A stretch of DNA of 64,000 nucleotides, from contig NZ_SULH01000007.1 in NCBI RefSeq assembly GCF_007115095.1, positions 61,933 to 125,932 on the forward strand, in the 5' to 3' direction. The notes under the pieces were generated by a model. That model was not told the DNA's origin. It did not search any database and saw nothing but the letters and a program-made list of their open reading frames with translations. Positions 7,135 through 17,250 of this stretch are shown in pieces. Origin of the DNA: Levilactobacillus enshiensis (GTDB lineage Bacteria; Bacillota; Bacilli; Lactobacillales; Lactobacillaceae). Each line of letters starts with the position of its first letter. The first letter of the stretch is position 1. Made by a program: the position numbers and the translations under genes.

Positions 7135-8463
7135 TTAGAATAACGAAACAATTGCACGCCACATCCGCACGAAGATGTTGGCCTTTTCAACGGCTTTGGT
7201 CACCTTAACGGGCACCTTGGTCGTCTTGGTGTTCCCCAAGAAGCCCAGTTGATCGCCCTTCAATGAAATATTGGCGGTCCCAACTTCCGCATTCTTGGCA
7301 ACTGGTGCCTCTAGCGCTTTGTTCTTAGTCAGCTTCGACTTCAACGTGGTCGTTGCGGAAATGTTGCTGGCAATTTGATCATCACGAATCCACAATTTAA
7401 CGCCATCTGACAAGACCGTCTTGGCCGTCTTTTCCTTGGCGTCGTTGGTTTTCACACTCTTCGCGCCCTTAACTTGGTCGCCGGCCTTGTAGCTCACCGT
7501 CTTAAAGTTGTTGTAAACGTAAGACATCATCTTCTGGGTCTGTTGGAACCGAGAAGCGTCGGTCTCTGACTTGTGGGCCGCGTGAAGCACGACCGTCACA
7601 ATTCGGTTGCCGTCATTGTTGGCGGTCCCGGTAAAGTTAGCCCCGGCCGCTTTGGACGTTCCCGTCTTCAGACCGTCAACGTGGAGTTTGGCATAAGAAG
7701 CGGTCAGCCCCTTCAGCATCCAATTCCAGTTTTCCATCTTCGTGGCATCCTGCGTGCCCTTTTCAAACCACATCTTAGCGATCTTCGTGGTTTGCAGCAC
7801 TTCCGGATACTTCTTCAACAACGCAACCGTCAACGTCGCTTGGTCGGCTGCGGACCATTCGTTTTCAGCAGAACCCTTGACGTTGCTGTACCCGAGATTC
7901 CCGACCTGCTTATTGGTCAGGCCACAAGCGTTGTAAATTTTAACGTCGGTCATGCCCAACTTCTTCGCCTGCGCCTTCATCTGATCGACAAAGGCATGCG
8001 GCGTACCAGCAACTGCGACTCCCAGCGCTTCAATGGCGCCGTTAGCTGAATAGATCAAGGATGCTTGGTACAACGACTTGACCGTATACTTGTGACCGGC
8101 CCGCAATGGGACGTTCGACAGGTTCGTGTCCTTGGCCACTTTCGCAATGTCCTTGTTGATGGTAATCTTTTGGTCCCACTTGAGCTTACCGCTGTGTACG
8201 GCATCCAGGACCAGGTAGATGGATAACAATTTTGTCATCGAAGCGACTGGTAATGCTTGGTCACTGTTCTTGCTGTATAGAATCTGACCGGTCTGGGCGT
8301 CAACGGCGATTCCCGCCTTCGCCTTTAGGTTGACCGTGGTGCTGGTGCTCTTGGTGCTGGCCGCGTGCGCCGTCATGGTTGGCGTCACTGCCGTACTCAG
8401 GCCACCGGCAAACAGCGTGACCGCCGTCACCAGGCCCATCACAACTTGCTTTAAACGTTTCAT
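7135..8463 (-). CDS. dacA: D-alanyl-D-alanine carboxypeptidase (peptidase S11, PBP5/DacA type)
   Basis: 442 residues from ATG 8463, preceded by GAGGAG; upstream codons belong to a non-coding leader. A signal peptide ends around residue 34 (MTAHA). The three penicillin-binding motifs are in order: SMTK (75-78, catalytic serine), SAN (139-141) and KTG (266-268). A C-terminal beta domain follows (about 320-420), and the tail IFVRMWRAIVSLF looks like a membrane-anchoring amphipathic helix. It trims terminal D-Ala from peptidoglycan pentapeptides at the cell surface. It lies downstream of a two-component system, separated by a repeat element. A second S11 enzyme is at 48585-49844. Confidence 0.93.
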   Translation of the reverse strand: MKRLKQVVMGLVTAVTLFAGGLSTAVTPTMTAHAASTKSTSTTVNLKAKAGIAVDAQTGQILYSKNSDQALPVASMTKLLSIYLVLDAVHSGKLKWDQKITINKDIAKVAKDTNLSNVPLRAGHKYTVKSLYQASLIYSANGAIEALGVAVAGTPHAFVDQMKAQAKKLGMTDVKIYNACGLTNKQVGNLGYSNVKGSAENEWSAADQATLTVALLKKYPEVLQTTKIAKMWFEKGTQDATKMENWNWMLKGLTASYAKLHVDGLKTGTSKAAGANFTGTANNDGNRIVTVVLHAAHKSETDASRFQQTQKMMSYVYNNFKTVSYKAGDQVKGAKSVKTNDAKEKTAKTVLSDGVKLWIRDDQIASNISATTTLKSKLTKNKALEAPVAKNAEVGTANISLKGDQLGFLGNTKTTKVPVKVTKAVEKANIFVRMWRAIVSLF

Positions 8464-8564
8464 TCTCGAAAACTCCTCTATCTTACGTAGTACCGGCGAA
8501 CCGGTGCTTGTTACCAAATTATCGTCGCTACGTCTCCCCAGCGACCAACTTGAATGCAGTTGTT

Positions 8565-8608
8565 CTAATCAGTTTTTTTTGCTAATCTCAGTTTTTTTTG
8601 CTAATCAA
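8565..8608. repeat. Short tandem repeat with T8 tracts
   Basis: CTAATC-AG-TTTTTTTT-G occurs twice (second copy with TC inserted), followed by a third CTAATC that also forms the left direct repeat of the adjacent element. It lies about 100 bases upstream of dacA. Confidence 0.6.
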
Positions 8609-8992
8609 CTAAGGGTTGAAAGTTCCAAAGTACAGCTCATGCCTGTTCTACCAACAACAGTTGCTCTAAAAGTAGGCAACACAGTGATTAAGTCGCCTTA
8701 CCGGCCGGCAGCTGGTGTCGTGATAAAACCCAATCAGTGCCGGAGGAGGCCAGGGATGGAGCCAGCCGTGAAAGTGGTGTTAGCTGGCGCCTTTTCAGCC
8801 AGCTTACAGCACGGGCGACTTTGAAGACACGTGGTTTTCGTGGCTTCAAATCGAGCGAGAAGACTGGTGTTCTGCCAGGCTGAAGCGTCCCCACAGCAGG
8901 CGGAATCCCTGGCAGCCGGAGTGCGCCCAATTTAGCTTAATTTAACGGTGCAACTGCTTATCCATACTGAGATTTTATCTTTCAGCCTCTAG
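8609..8992 (+). mobile_element. MITE-like non-coding repeat, copy A (384 bp, internally deleted)
   Basis: The ends are CTAAGGGTTGAAAG and CTTTCAGCCTCTAG (imperfect inverted repeat). They are flanked by CTAATCAA (8601-8608) and CTAATCGA (8993-9000), an 8-base duplication with one mismatch. The sequence is homologous to copies at 15927, 55355 and 62341 but lacks about 240 internal bases. The junction reads cggCAGCTGgtgtcgtg, consistent with recombination between two CAGCT repeats present in the long copies. The insertion abuts the stop codon of the histidine kinase gene. No conserved protein is encoded. Confidence 0.8.
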
Positions 8993-10168
8993 CTAATCGA
9001 GACTTCCTGGTGCCTTCAAGCGTTGGGGAATCTGTAACGGGGCATCGTGTTTGACCGGCAAATGGATCACAAAGCTGGTCAGCGCATCGTCGGATTCCAC
9101 GTAAATGTACCCGCCGTGGAGCGCCACAATGCTCTGGGCAATGGCTAAGCCTAGACCCGTGCCACCAGTTTCCTTGGAACGCGATTCCTCAACCCGGTAG
9201 AACCGTTCGAAGATCATCGACAAAGACTCTTTCGGAATCTTCGGGCCATCGTTGGTCACGCGAACCTCTAATTCGGCATCGCTGATCTGTTTGGCATTTA
9301 AATTAATGTGCTTCCCGCCATCCCCGTACTTCAACGCATTGGAAACTAAATTGTTAAATACTCGGACTAATTTTTCCGGATCAGCCTCCATCATCAATAT
9401 CGCCGGGGTGCTGCTGGCGCCAATCGTCATGCCCTTCTTCTGACCTTCCAGCTCGAAGCTGGCCGCCAATTGTTCCAACATCGCTGCCAGATCAATATTC
9501 GTCAGGCTCAACGGCGTATCCGTTTGCCGCACCTTCGTGTATTCAAAGAGATCGTCAACCAACGATTTCATCTGTTTTGATTTCAGAAAGGCCGTGTGCG
9601 TGTATTTCAACAGGTCATCCGTCGAGTGGTACTGCTTATCTTCAATCAAGCCTAAATAACCAATGATCGAGGTCAGTGGCGTGCGGATATCGTGACTAAC
9701 GTTGGTAATCAGTTCGTCTTTCGACTTCTCAATTGCCCGCTCCTCATCCATCGAATGAATGACGGAATCGACCAGCGCGTTGACCGAATCGACCACCCGT
9801 TGGACGTCCCCACTGACCCGAAACGGAATCCGATGGTCAAAGTGGCCATTCGCAATGTAGTGCAATTCTTCAATGATATGGTGCAGCTGCATTTGCCGGT
9901 AACGCCGAATCAGTCGCCACCAGACGACCAATGCATCACCGATCACCATCAGGCCAATGAAGAGGTTTTCCCAACTCCACAGTTGAAAGTGATTGGGGCC
10001 GAACACGACGGACCGTTTGATAATGAAAATCCCATCCCGCAATCCGGGGTTACTCTCAATGGCCTGAATGATCAGGACCAGTAACGCCAAATTTAACATA
10101 AATAGCAGGATGACGGTCACAACGCCTTCCATGAACAGCGCGCTCTTCTCACGCGTGGTTAACTTCAT
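8993..10168 (-). CDS. Sensor histidine kinase of a two-component system
   Basis: 391 residues from ATG 10168, seven bases after GGGGGG; the upstream TTG is less likely. Two membrane segments (about 12-36 and 65-88) enclose a short external loop. A HAMP-like linker follows, then a HisKA domain with NVSHDIRTPLTSIIGYL (phospho-accepting His about 159), N-box NNLVSNALKYG, and ATP-lid GTGLGLAIAQ. It is paired with the response regulator 39 bases upstream and lies next to dacA, so a cell-wall or stress signal is likely but unproven. The stop codon coincides with a repeat-element insertion, so its original terminator has been displaced. Confidence 0.9.
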   Translation of the reverse strand: MKLTTREKSALFMEGVVTVILLFMLNLALLVLIIQAIESNPGLRDGIFIIKRSVVFGPNHFQLWSWENLFIGLMVIGDALVVWWRLIRRYRQMQLHHIIEELHYIANGHFDHRIPFRVSGDVQRVVDSVNALVDSVIHSMDEERAIEKSKDELITNVSHDIRTPLTSIIGYLGLIEDKQYHSTDDLLKYTHTAFLKSKQMKSLVDDLFEYTKVRQTDTPLSLTNIDLAAMLEQLAASFELEGQKKGMTIGASSTPAILMMEADPEKLVRVFNNLVSNALKYGDGGKHINLNAKQISDAELEVRVTNDGPKIPKESLSMIFERFYRVEESRSKETGGTGLGLAIAQSIVALHGGYIYVESDDALTSFVIHLPVKHDAPLQIPQRLKAPGSLD

Positions 10169-10207
10169 CTTGCGGCCCCCCAGCAACGCGTAAACTTACG
10201 ACTTTGA

Positions 10208-10897
10208 TTAGTGCGATTCAATCTTGTACCCCACACCCCAAACGGTTTGAATCACTTTCTCACCGTTCGTGGCATCTTCAATCTTGTCCCGCAAATGACT
10301 CACGTGGACCATGACGGTCTTGGCAGAAACGATACTCTCCTGGCGCCAAACACGTTCAAAAATCTCATCAGCGGAGAAGACCCGGTTAGGATGGCTCGCC
10401 AACAAATAGAGAATCCCAAATTCCAACGCTGTCAGTGACACCGTCTTGCCGGCGATCGTCTTGACTTCGTGAGAATCCTTGTTGATGGTCAACGTACCGA
10501 TATCCAAGATGTCAGGGCTATCATCGGTCACTTGGTCTTGGCTCCGCCGTAGCAGCGACTTGACCCGGGCCATCACCTCTAAGGGATTGAATGGCTTGGT
10601 CACATAATCATCGGCACCGGTGATCAGGCCCTGAATCTTATCCATGTCCCCCGTCTTTGCGGACAGAATCAAGATTGGAATCTGAGAATCCTTCCGCACT
10701 TCCTTCACAACTTCGATTCCGCTCATTTCTGGCATCATAATGTCCAAAATCATCAAGGCGATATCAGGCGTGGTGTGCAGTTTGGTCAGCGCCTCCTTAC
10801 CGTTGTAGGCGGTTAAGGGTTCGTAACCTTCGTTTTTAATGTAGATTTCAAGTAATTGGGCAATTTCTTTATCATCATCGACAACTAAAATTTTCAT
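10208..10897 (-). CDS. OmpR-family response regulator
   Basis: 229 residues. The receiver domain (1-115) has acidic pocket VVDDD and phospho-acceptor Asp about 52 in LMILDIMMPEMSG, plus KPF at about 101. A C-terminal winged-helix DNA-binding domain follows (about 130-226, with LTALEFGILYLLASHPNRVF and GVGYKIE). It resembles VanR/YycF-type regulators. It is first in an operon with the kinase. The 405-base upstream region should hold its promoter, but I see no clear -35/-10. Confidence 0.92.
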   Translation of the reverse strand: MKILVVDDDKEIAQLLEIYIKNEGYEPLTAYNGKEALTKLHTTPDIALMILDIMMPEMSGIEVVKEVRKDSQIPILILSAKTGDMDKIQGLITGADDYVTKPFNPLEVMARVKSLLRRSQDQVTDDSPDILDIGTLTINKDSHEVKTIAGKTVSLTALEFGILYLLASHPNRVFSADEIFERVWRQESIVSAKTVMVHVSHLRDKIEDATNGEKVIQTVWGVGYKIESH

Positions 10898-11255
10898 ATT
10901 GCGCTAATCTCCTTTGCCAGCTAGGCAATTCCACTAGCCGTCTTCCCCGTGGGTTTAATTCCATTCTAACAAATAACCCTGGCGGTGCGGCCGGAAAACC
11001 CGAACCTTTAGTCGGGCGTAAGGCACTTTACCATTCCTTAATTTTACACTATTTATTCCCGTCTAGCCAACCTCAAGTTTAACGGGGACTTAAGGCGAAA
11101 TGAGGCGTTTACGGTGAAAAATGAACTACCTGTCTCATCTCAGTATTGGTCAGGATTCACATGGCCAGTACTTTGATGTCGGATCCTCCATACCATCAAT
11201 ATTTGTATAAAGCCAACGAGAGATAAGTAGTGCCTGATGCTTATCCATTTTTTTC
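10898..11255. other. Intergenic region between the response regulator and guaB
   Basis: No gene. It must contain the minus-strand promoter of the two-component operon. A short vestige CTCATCTCAGTATTGGT (11134-11150) resembles the 3' end of the repeat family. A small stem GATAAG/CTTATC with a following T7 (11222-11254, plus strand) looks like a weak terminator with no obvious gene in front. Confidence 0.4.
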
Positions 11256-11292
11256 AAAAAAAAGCCGACCCAGAAATAACTTCTGCATCGGC
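11256..11292 (-). terminator. Terminator of guaB
   Basis: GCCGATGCAGAAG pairs with CTTCTG-like and GGTCGGC halves, followed by TTTTTTTT on the minus strand. Confidence 0.8.
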
Positions 11293-11302
11293 CAATCATT
11301 AT

Positions 11303-12466
<1,164 letters not shown>

Positions 12467-12510
12467 TCAGTCTCAGGCTCGGCTAGGAATCCTGGGAGAT
12501 ATTGTTTCTT

Positions 12511-12539
12511 AATTTACCAGTCTAGGCCACTTTGGTCAA
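12511..12539 (-). promoter_or_regulatory. Promoter of guaB
   Basis: Minus strand TTGACC (12539-12534), 17-base spacer, TAAATT (12516-12511), about 68 bases before the start codon. Confidence 0.6.
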
Positions 12540-12741
12540 GGGTTCTCATCAAACTATAACGGTATATTGAAAATAGTTGGTGTTACCTGTCTACTGCTGA
12601 ACGGCCAATTTTGGTCTAAAATCAGGCGCCTTAACTGCCGGTTGCTCGGCTGGTCACCTCTAAATTCGCTAACGGTGGATTGCCGTCTTGCCGTTCGCTA
12701 AATTTATTACCTGGCGTCAGAAATCACTGGCGGCCACCGTC

Positions 12742-14388
12742 CTACGCTTTTTTCTGAAACAACCAATAGGTGACGTTGGTACCCTCAAAGAGTTGGGTGT
12801 GGTACGCGATAGCCCGATAGCTATGGTCCAGCGTCTTGGCTAGCTTGGCCGTACCCGGATTCAGATTGCCACTAGTGATTCGACCACTGCCACCCTGCCA
12901 CTGTTTGATCGATTTGCCAGCTGGCGTGTTGAGGACGACCCATTCGACCTGGTGATGCTTGATTACGTTGGTTTGATCACGTAAAATCTGTGGATCGGCC
13001 GACTGTGAAATGTTGTAATTTTGAAAATAGTACGTCGACGGCACCGCGCCCGAAGTGGTGTAGAAGCCCATGTCGATCGACCCATAGTTTAACAGCGTCA
13101 GTTTTTGGCCAACCGGCGTACGTTGCCGCATCAACTGGCCAAAGACGACCTGGGCGGGTTGCTGTGGCTTGGTGGTTGCCTCTTCCGTAATGGCCGTGTT
13201 GTTCGGAAAGACCCGCGAGTCGGTCACGTTATTGTTGACCCCCAGAACCAAGAACAGGCTCAGCGCTAACGTCCCCAGAATAGCAAACGGTTCATCCCCA
13301 TTTGGCAACGGTACCCGCTTGAAGAATACCTGGCCAAAGTAGATCAGTGGGAGCACGAAGAAGGCAAAATAAATCAATTCATAATACTGATAGACCGCGT
13401 CCGCTTGATACCCATACAGCGCCAAAAGTGCACTCATCAGGCCAACCGCCACGTAGAGTCCCCGGGTAAAGTGGTGATGGAAGACTGCCGGCTGAAATAA
13501 AATTGCCAGCGTGCCCAAGACGCCCAAGAGGAAGAACAGGATGTTACCCAGGTAAAATTGAGCCAAAATCGAGGTCGACTGAATCAAGTTGGCGAAGAAG
13601 GCGACCGACGACGTGAGGTAGACGTGCGTGTTGAACAGAAAGTAGACCTTAATGAATGCGCCGAGAGATTTAGTCAGTAAGAAATACACCAGCCACGGCC
13701 CCGTTGTCACCACGAAACCCGCCGCGCTCCAGCCAACCAATTTGCCCAGATCCCGCCACCGCTTGTGCACCAGAAAGTACGTCCCCATGGCCAGATAGAA
13801 CATGATCCAGGCCCCCAGCAGCGTGTACTTCGACAACAGGACCACACCGACCAGTGCTCCCTGCGCAAAGTACCACCAGTGATTGGCGTGGAAATTGTGC
13901 CGGTCCAGCAATACCAATAAATAGATCAGCGAGAGCAAGAATGGCAGTGTGAAAAATTCGACCGTATCGCCATAATCGTAGTACGGGTGATACAGAAACA
14001 ACATGGGCGACAATAGCGCCACCAAAAATGCCGGTAGGGGCGCTAATCGCAACAGTTTCCCCAAACGATACGTCAGGTACATCGCCGCGACCAGTGTGAG
14101 CACCTCGTAGCCAAAGACCAGAATAAAGCTCCGTGACGACACCAGGTACGCCAAGCCATGCAAGAAGTAGACGTAAGGCCCCTTCTGCTCAAAGATATCC
14201 TTATAGGGCACGATGCCGTTCATCATCGCCTTCCCCACCGTAAAGAACGCGTTGTTGTCCGGCGAATCGTCCACGTAAAAGGCGGGTGACGTGTACGAAC
14301 AAAACAGCATGATGAACGTCCCAACAATGGTCAGTAACGCGAGATGCTGGGCGTCACGGCTCCGTAATTTTTGGCCTAATCCTCTCAT
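12742..14388 (-). CDS. GT-C type membrane glycosyltransferase, family not resolved
   Basis: 548 residues after AAGGAGG. About eleven membrane segments from residue 18 to 385, then a soluble C-terminal domain (about 390-548). The first external loop carries YVDDSPDNNAFFTVGKAM and FEQKGPYVYFLHGLAY, the acidic motif and layout of GT-C (GT39/ArnT-like) enzymes. These use polyprenyl-linked sugars outside the membrane. Such proteins in lactobacilli are often annotated as teichoic acid glycosylation enzymes; the acceptor here is unknown. The neighbouring gene encodes a secreted wall-type protein but is a separate transcript. Confidence 0.72.
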   Translation of the reverse strand: MRGLGQKLRSRDAQHLALLTIVGTFIMLFCSYTSPAFYVDDSPDNNAFFTVGKAMMNGIVPYKDIFEQKGPYVYFLHGLAYLVSSRSFILVFGYEVLTLVAAMYLTYRLGKLLRLAPLPAFLVALLSPMLFLYHPYYDYGDTVEFFTLPFLLSLIYLLVLLDRHNFHANHWWYFAQGALVGVVLLSKYTLLGAWIMFYLAMGTYFLVHKRWRDLGKLVGWSAAGFVVTTGPWLVYFLLTKSLGAFIKVYFLFNTHVYLTSSVAFFANLIQSTSILAQFYLGNILFFLLGVLGTLAILFQPAVFHHHFTRGLYVAVGLMSALLALYGYQADAVYQYYELIYFAFFVLPLIYFGQVFFKRVPLPNGDEPFAILGTLALSLFLVLGVNNNVTDSRVFPNNTAITEEATTKPQQPAQVVFGQLMRQRTPVGQKLTLLNYGSIDMGFYTTSGAVPSTYYFQNYNISQSADPQILRDQTNVIKHHQVEWVVLNTPAGKSIKQWQGGSGRITSGNLNPGTAKLAKTLDHSYRAIAYHTQLFEGTNVTYWLFQKKA

Positions 14389-14405
14389 CGGTGTGCCTCC
14401 TTAAT

Positions 14406-14420
14406 TTGTTTCGTAAACAA
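14406..14420. promoter_or_regulatory. Palindrome TTGTTTCGTAAACAA upstream of the glycosyltransferase gene
   Basis: Six-base arms around CGT, about 18 bases before the start codon. It could be an operator or leader hairpin. Confidence 0.3.
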
Positions 14421-14437
14421 TCAATCTGTGGGGATAA

Positions 14438-14467
14438 GAAAAGACGTGGTCCCCGCCACGTCTTTTC
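14438..14467 (-). terminator. Strong hairpin between the secreted-protein gene and the glycosyltransferase gene
   Basis: GAAAAGACGTGG and CCACGTCTTTTC form a perfect 12-bp stem, with T tracts usable in both directions. It is probably the terminator of the upstream minus-strand gene, although that stop is about 230 bases away. The intervening 14468-14695 shows nothing recognisable. Confidence 0.65.
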
Positions 14468-14695
14468 CAATACTGATTTTCGTAAAATTCATCACCGGTC
14501 GGCGCTAAATTCCACGCTGAGAAACGACCACAAGCCCCCGCATCCAGCAGGTTTTGTGGCTCATTTCCAACTCACTATTGCAACGCCAAGCGCAGCCATC
14601 GCCACTTCAAGAATTAACTTGGCGTTTGGTTTTCACGAATCGAAAACAGGCTATCCATCCCTAATTCAACGTTTTCGCTTCGTCACGATTGCTCC

Positions 14696-15439
14696 CTATT
14701 TCTTGTAAATGGTGTAGCGAACCGTGTAAGTCTTGTAGCCCTTTTCAGCTACGGCAAACTTGAAGTAAGTTGCTTTCTTGGCAGCTAACTTGTCGGCTTC
14801 CTTCTTGGTTAACTTGACCGTGAAACGCCCGGTCTTCTTAACTTTGAACGTCAAAACCTTCTTGCCCTTGTTCGTCAACAAGGTCACCACGGCGCCCTTA
14901 CGCCCCTTCTGGAACAAGAGGGTGCGGCTGTAACGAGCATAGTGCTTGCGGCCACGGAGTCGCTTGGAAGCAGCTAATTTCTTGGCTGGCTTCTTAGCTG
15001 GTTTCGTTGGCTTAGTTGGCTTCACCGGCGTCGTTGGCTTGTTAGGTTTCGTTGGCTTTGACGTCGCCGTTGACGTTGCGGTCGAGCTAGCCGTACTGCT
15101 GTTAGTCGTGTCAGTGACGGCACCACCATTGTCAGTCGTCGTGCCAGCTCCGGTATCGGTTGCTGGCGTGCTAGTGGCGGTAGAGTCCGCAGAACTGCTG
15201 GAACTCGTTGTCCCGGTTGCTGGCGCTGTCCGGCCACCGTTTTCAGCAACGGTCGCAGAACTACTGCCAGCTGGGGCGACAGAACTCTTGGTTGAGTCGA
15301 CCACGGCGCTGACGGTACCACTGCCGCTACCACTCAAGGCGTTGGCGTTACCCCCGTCAGCGTTCGCCGAAGTCGCAATGACGCCGGCCGTTGACAGTGC
15401 AGCGACTAACCCTAAAACATACCCAAAAACTCGTTTCAT
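14696..15439 (-). CDS. Secreted Ser/Thr-rich protein with Lys/Pro linker
   Basis: 247 residues from ATG 15439 with GGGGAGGA; the upstream extension is not part of the protein. A signal peptide ends near residue 28 (TSANA). A low-complexity Ser/Thr/Ala region follows (about 30-130), then a repetitive KPTKPNKPTTPVKPTK linker (about 132-160) typical of wall-spanning or wall-binding stalks. A basic C-terminal domain (about 165-247) has repeated TFKVKKTGRFTVKL strands, possibly an Ig-like fold. No LPXTG motif is present, so attachment may be electrostatic. I do not recognise a named family. Confidence 0.7.
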   Translation of the reverse strand: MKRVFGYVLGLVAALSTAGVIATSANADGGNANALSGSGSGTVSAVVDSTKSSVAPAGSSSATVAENGGRTAPATGTTSSSSSADSTATSTPATDTGAGTTTDNGGAVTDTTNSSTASSTATSTATSKPTKPNKPTTPVKPTKPTKPAKKPAKKLAASKRLRGRKHYARYSRTLLFQKGRKGAVVTLLTNKGKKVLTFKVKKTGRFTVKLTKKEADKLAAKKATYFKFAVAEKGYKTYTVRYTIYKK

Positions 15440-15604
15440 ACAAAATCCTCCCCACAGATCATGATAGTTTTTCGTCAAGCTAGTCACCAACTTGACTACT
15501 TGCTGGCATCATAGGTCCGCGGGAAATCCGGGTCAAGACGGCCCTTTTCATAATTAAGTTAATTTTTGGAAAGCACTAGTTGCATAATCATTTTCTGTAC
15601 ACGG

Positions 15605-15835
15605 CTAGAGAACATATGAACTCTCGGGTTGGTCGCCTGCCACGCCATCAGGTTTATTCATTTTATGTATAATGTTCCCAAATTTAACCCTTGATGAAAT
15701 TTTGGCTTGTGTTTCTAACCTAACCAAAGCGCCCGTGACGCTTGCAACCCCAAGGACTAATCCACTCACCACCTGATTGGCTGAACGGTTGTCGGGCAAG
15801 ATCTTGTGGGCAAACGACAATTGCCAGCTGGCCAC
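15605..15835 (-). CDS. Possible small membrane protein (GTG start)
   Basis: 76 codons. GTG 15835 follows GAGGTGG at about ten bases, and an in-frame stop lies just upstream. The middle (about 21-42, NQVVSGLVLGVASVTGALVR) is a credible hydrophobic helix with N-terminal aromatic residues. The C-terminal third is polar and unremarkable. No family is recognised and the gene has no clear terminator. It lies downstream of the hairpin 15868-15917. It may be a spurious frame. Confidence 0.3.
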   Translation of the reverse strand: MASWQLSFAHKILPDNRSANQVVSGLVLGVASVTGALVRLETQAKISSRVKFGNIIHKMNKPDGVAGDQPESSYVL

Positions 15836-15867
15836 ATTGCCGGCCCCACCTCACTAGAACCACCAGC

Positions 15868-15917
15868 AAAAAAGCATCGCCAGAGCCTTCCAAAGTGAAA
15901 GGTTCTGACGATGCTTT
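15868..15917 (-). terminator. Terminator, probably the original one of the rsmG...DUF1129 operon
   Basis: AAAGCATCG-CAGA-CCTT pairs over about 18 bases with AAGGTTCTGACGATGCTTT and is followed by TTTTTT on the minus strand. The nearest minus-strand gene end is at 16510, with repeat copy B lying between. This suggests the element inserted between the last gene and its terminator. Confidence 0.75.
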
Positions 15918-15926
15918 GCTATCAAG

Positions 15927-16482
15927 TAATGGTTAACAATTCCAGAGTACCGACTATGCCTGTTCTAGTCACGACAATGGACCTAAAACTAGGCAACATG
16001 GTGGTTGAGTCGCCTTACCGGCCGGCAGCTATGGGCTGGATCGGTGCGAACACAACTTGAAGCCTCGCAACCCACGAGTCTACAAGCTTGGTTTTCTACT
16101 AAGCCAGTAAGCAGGTCACTTACTGACCAAGTAGAACGACGCGCCTGAGCCCATAGTTGCCGACCTCTCGGCTTATATTGTGTTCTCAGACGACACTGAG
16201 ATTAACGATAACTATTGTTATTGATTGGACCAAAACCTGTTCTACAGCTGATGTCGTGATAAAACACAATCAGCGCCGGAGGAGGTCAGGGATGGAGCCA
16301 GCCGTGAAAGTGGCGTTAGTTGGCGTTTCTTCAGCCAGCTTACACCACGGGCGACTTTGGAGACACGTGGTTTTCGTGGCTTCAAAGCGAGCGAGAAGAC
16401 TGGTGGTTTTCCAGTCTGAAGCGTCCCCACAGCAGGTGGAATCCCTGACAGCCGGAGTGCGCCAAATTTAGACTAATTTAAT
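15927..16482 (+). mobile_element. MITE-like non-coding repeat, copy B (~556 bp, right end decayed)
   Basis: Homologous along its length to the 55355 and 62341 copies. The left end (TAATGGTTAACAATTCC) is a diverged version of CTAAGGGTTGAAAGTTCC; the right terminus is lost after CTAATTTAATT. It contains two long helices. The first is 16021-16037 with 16148-16164. The second is GTCAGGGAT (16285-16293) with ATCCCTGAC (16441-16449). Both keep pairing although the bases differ from the other copies. It lies in the 3' untranslated region of the partition operon. Confidence 0.8.
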
Positions 16483-16509
16483 TGCCAGCGAGCTGACACA
16501 CTATATGGT

Positions 16510-17235
16510 CTAACCGAAGAAGCCCCCACGAATTGGGTAGCGACGGCGCATCCAGAACATGGCTGCGATGGATAAGGCCCCCAGAATGATACTTGGCCAA
16601 GCCCCAATGACGGGGTTGATGATTGGTGGCAGGAGTTGGGCCGCGTAGAACAGCAACATCCAGACCATGAACCCTAATAACACGAATAGGGCACGAATCC
16701 AACCATTGTACTTGTGCTTGATCTTGGGATCGAATAGCCGGGGCATGATTGGCAAAATGAAGCCGGCAACCAAGGCACTGACCAAGATCGCCGTAATGCC
16801 AACTGGGCTACTCGTCTGGAGTAACTTGGGACTGAAGAGGTACATCAGTCCAAACATCAAGTTGAAGATCATGAAGAACGTTAAGGCGTTGTACGCCATG
16901 TTAGGCCAGTAATCTGGTCCCCCGATGATAGCATCGGGATGTTGTGGGCCTTCAACAACTAGCTTGATCTGGCTGTCGATGTCGCCATAGAGGTTCTTGG
17001 CCGTCTTCCCGCTCTTTTGGCCATCGACCAGTTCATTGACCATGTTTTGAATGGCCTCGGCCTTTTTTTCGGGTGAGAGCTTGGTCTTGTCCAAAGCCCG
17101 ATTGAAACGGAACATGTAGTCGGCATTCCGTTTGGTTAACCCAACGTTGTCGAAGACCGCCCGTTCGTTCGCCGCAACGTCATTGCGTTTTTGGTGAACG
17201 CCCGCGTTACGCGGTTGCTTTTTGTTATCACTCAT
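16510..17235 (-). CDS. DUF1129 family membrane protein
   Basis: 241 residues. A soluble N-terminal half (about 1-110) with a helical NADYMFRFNRALDK segment is followed by four membrane segments (about 117-137, 143-163, 180-200, 208-228). This matches the DUF1129 family found in Firmicutes next to ychF. Function is unknown. It starts 15 bases after ychF, last gene of the operon. Confidence 0.85.
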   Translation of the reverse strand: MSDNKKQPRNAGVHQKRNDVAANERAVFDNVGLTKRNADYMFRFNRALDKTKLSPEKKAEAIQNMVNELVDGQKSGKTAKNLYGDIDSQIKLVVEGPQHPDAIIGGPDYWPNMAYNALTFFMIFNLMFGLMYLFSPKLLQTSSPVGITAILVSALVAGFILPIMPRLFDPKIKHKYNGWIRALFVLLGFMVWMLLFYAAQLLPPIINPVIGAWPSIILGALSIAAMFWMRRRYPIRGGFFG

Positions 17236-17250
17236 TTATCTGTTTCCCTT

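Noticed and set aside
8688-8930. Open frame in repeat copy A with similar frames in copies B and D (LKPRKPRVFKVARAVSWLK-like)
   Set aside because: The frames are shifted by indels in copy D, have no ribosome site, and conservation is explained by RNA or element sequence rather than codons.
15022-15464. Long antisense frames over the secreted Ser/Thr-rich gene
   Set aside because: Produced by repetitive GC-rich codons of the real gene; no start signals.
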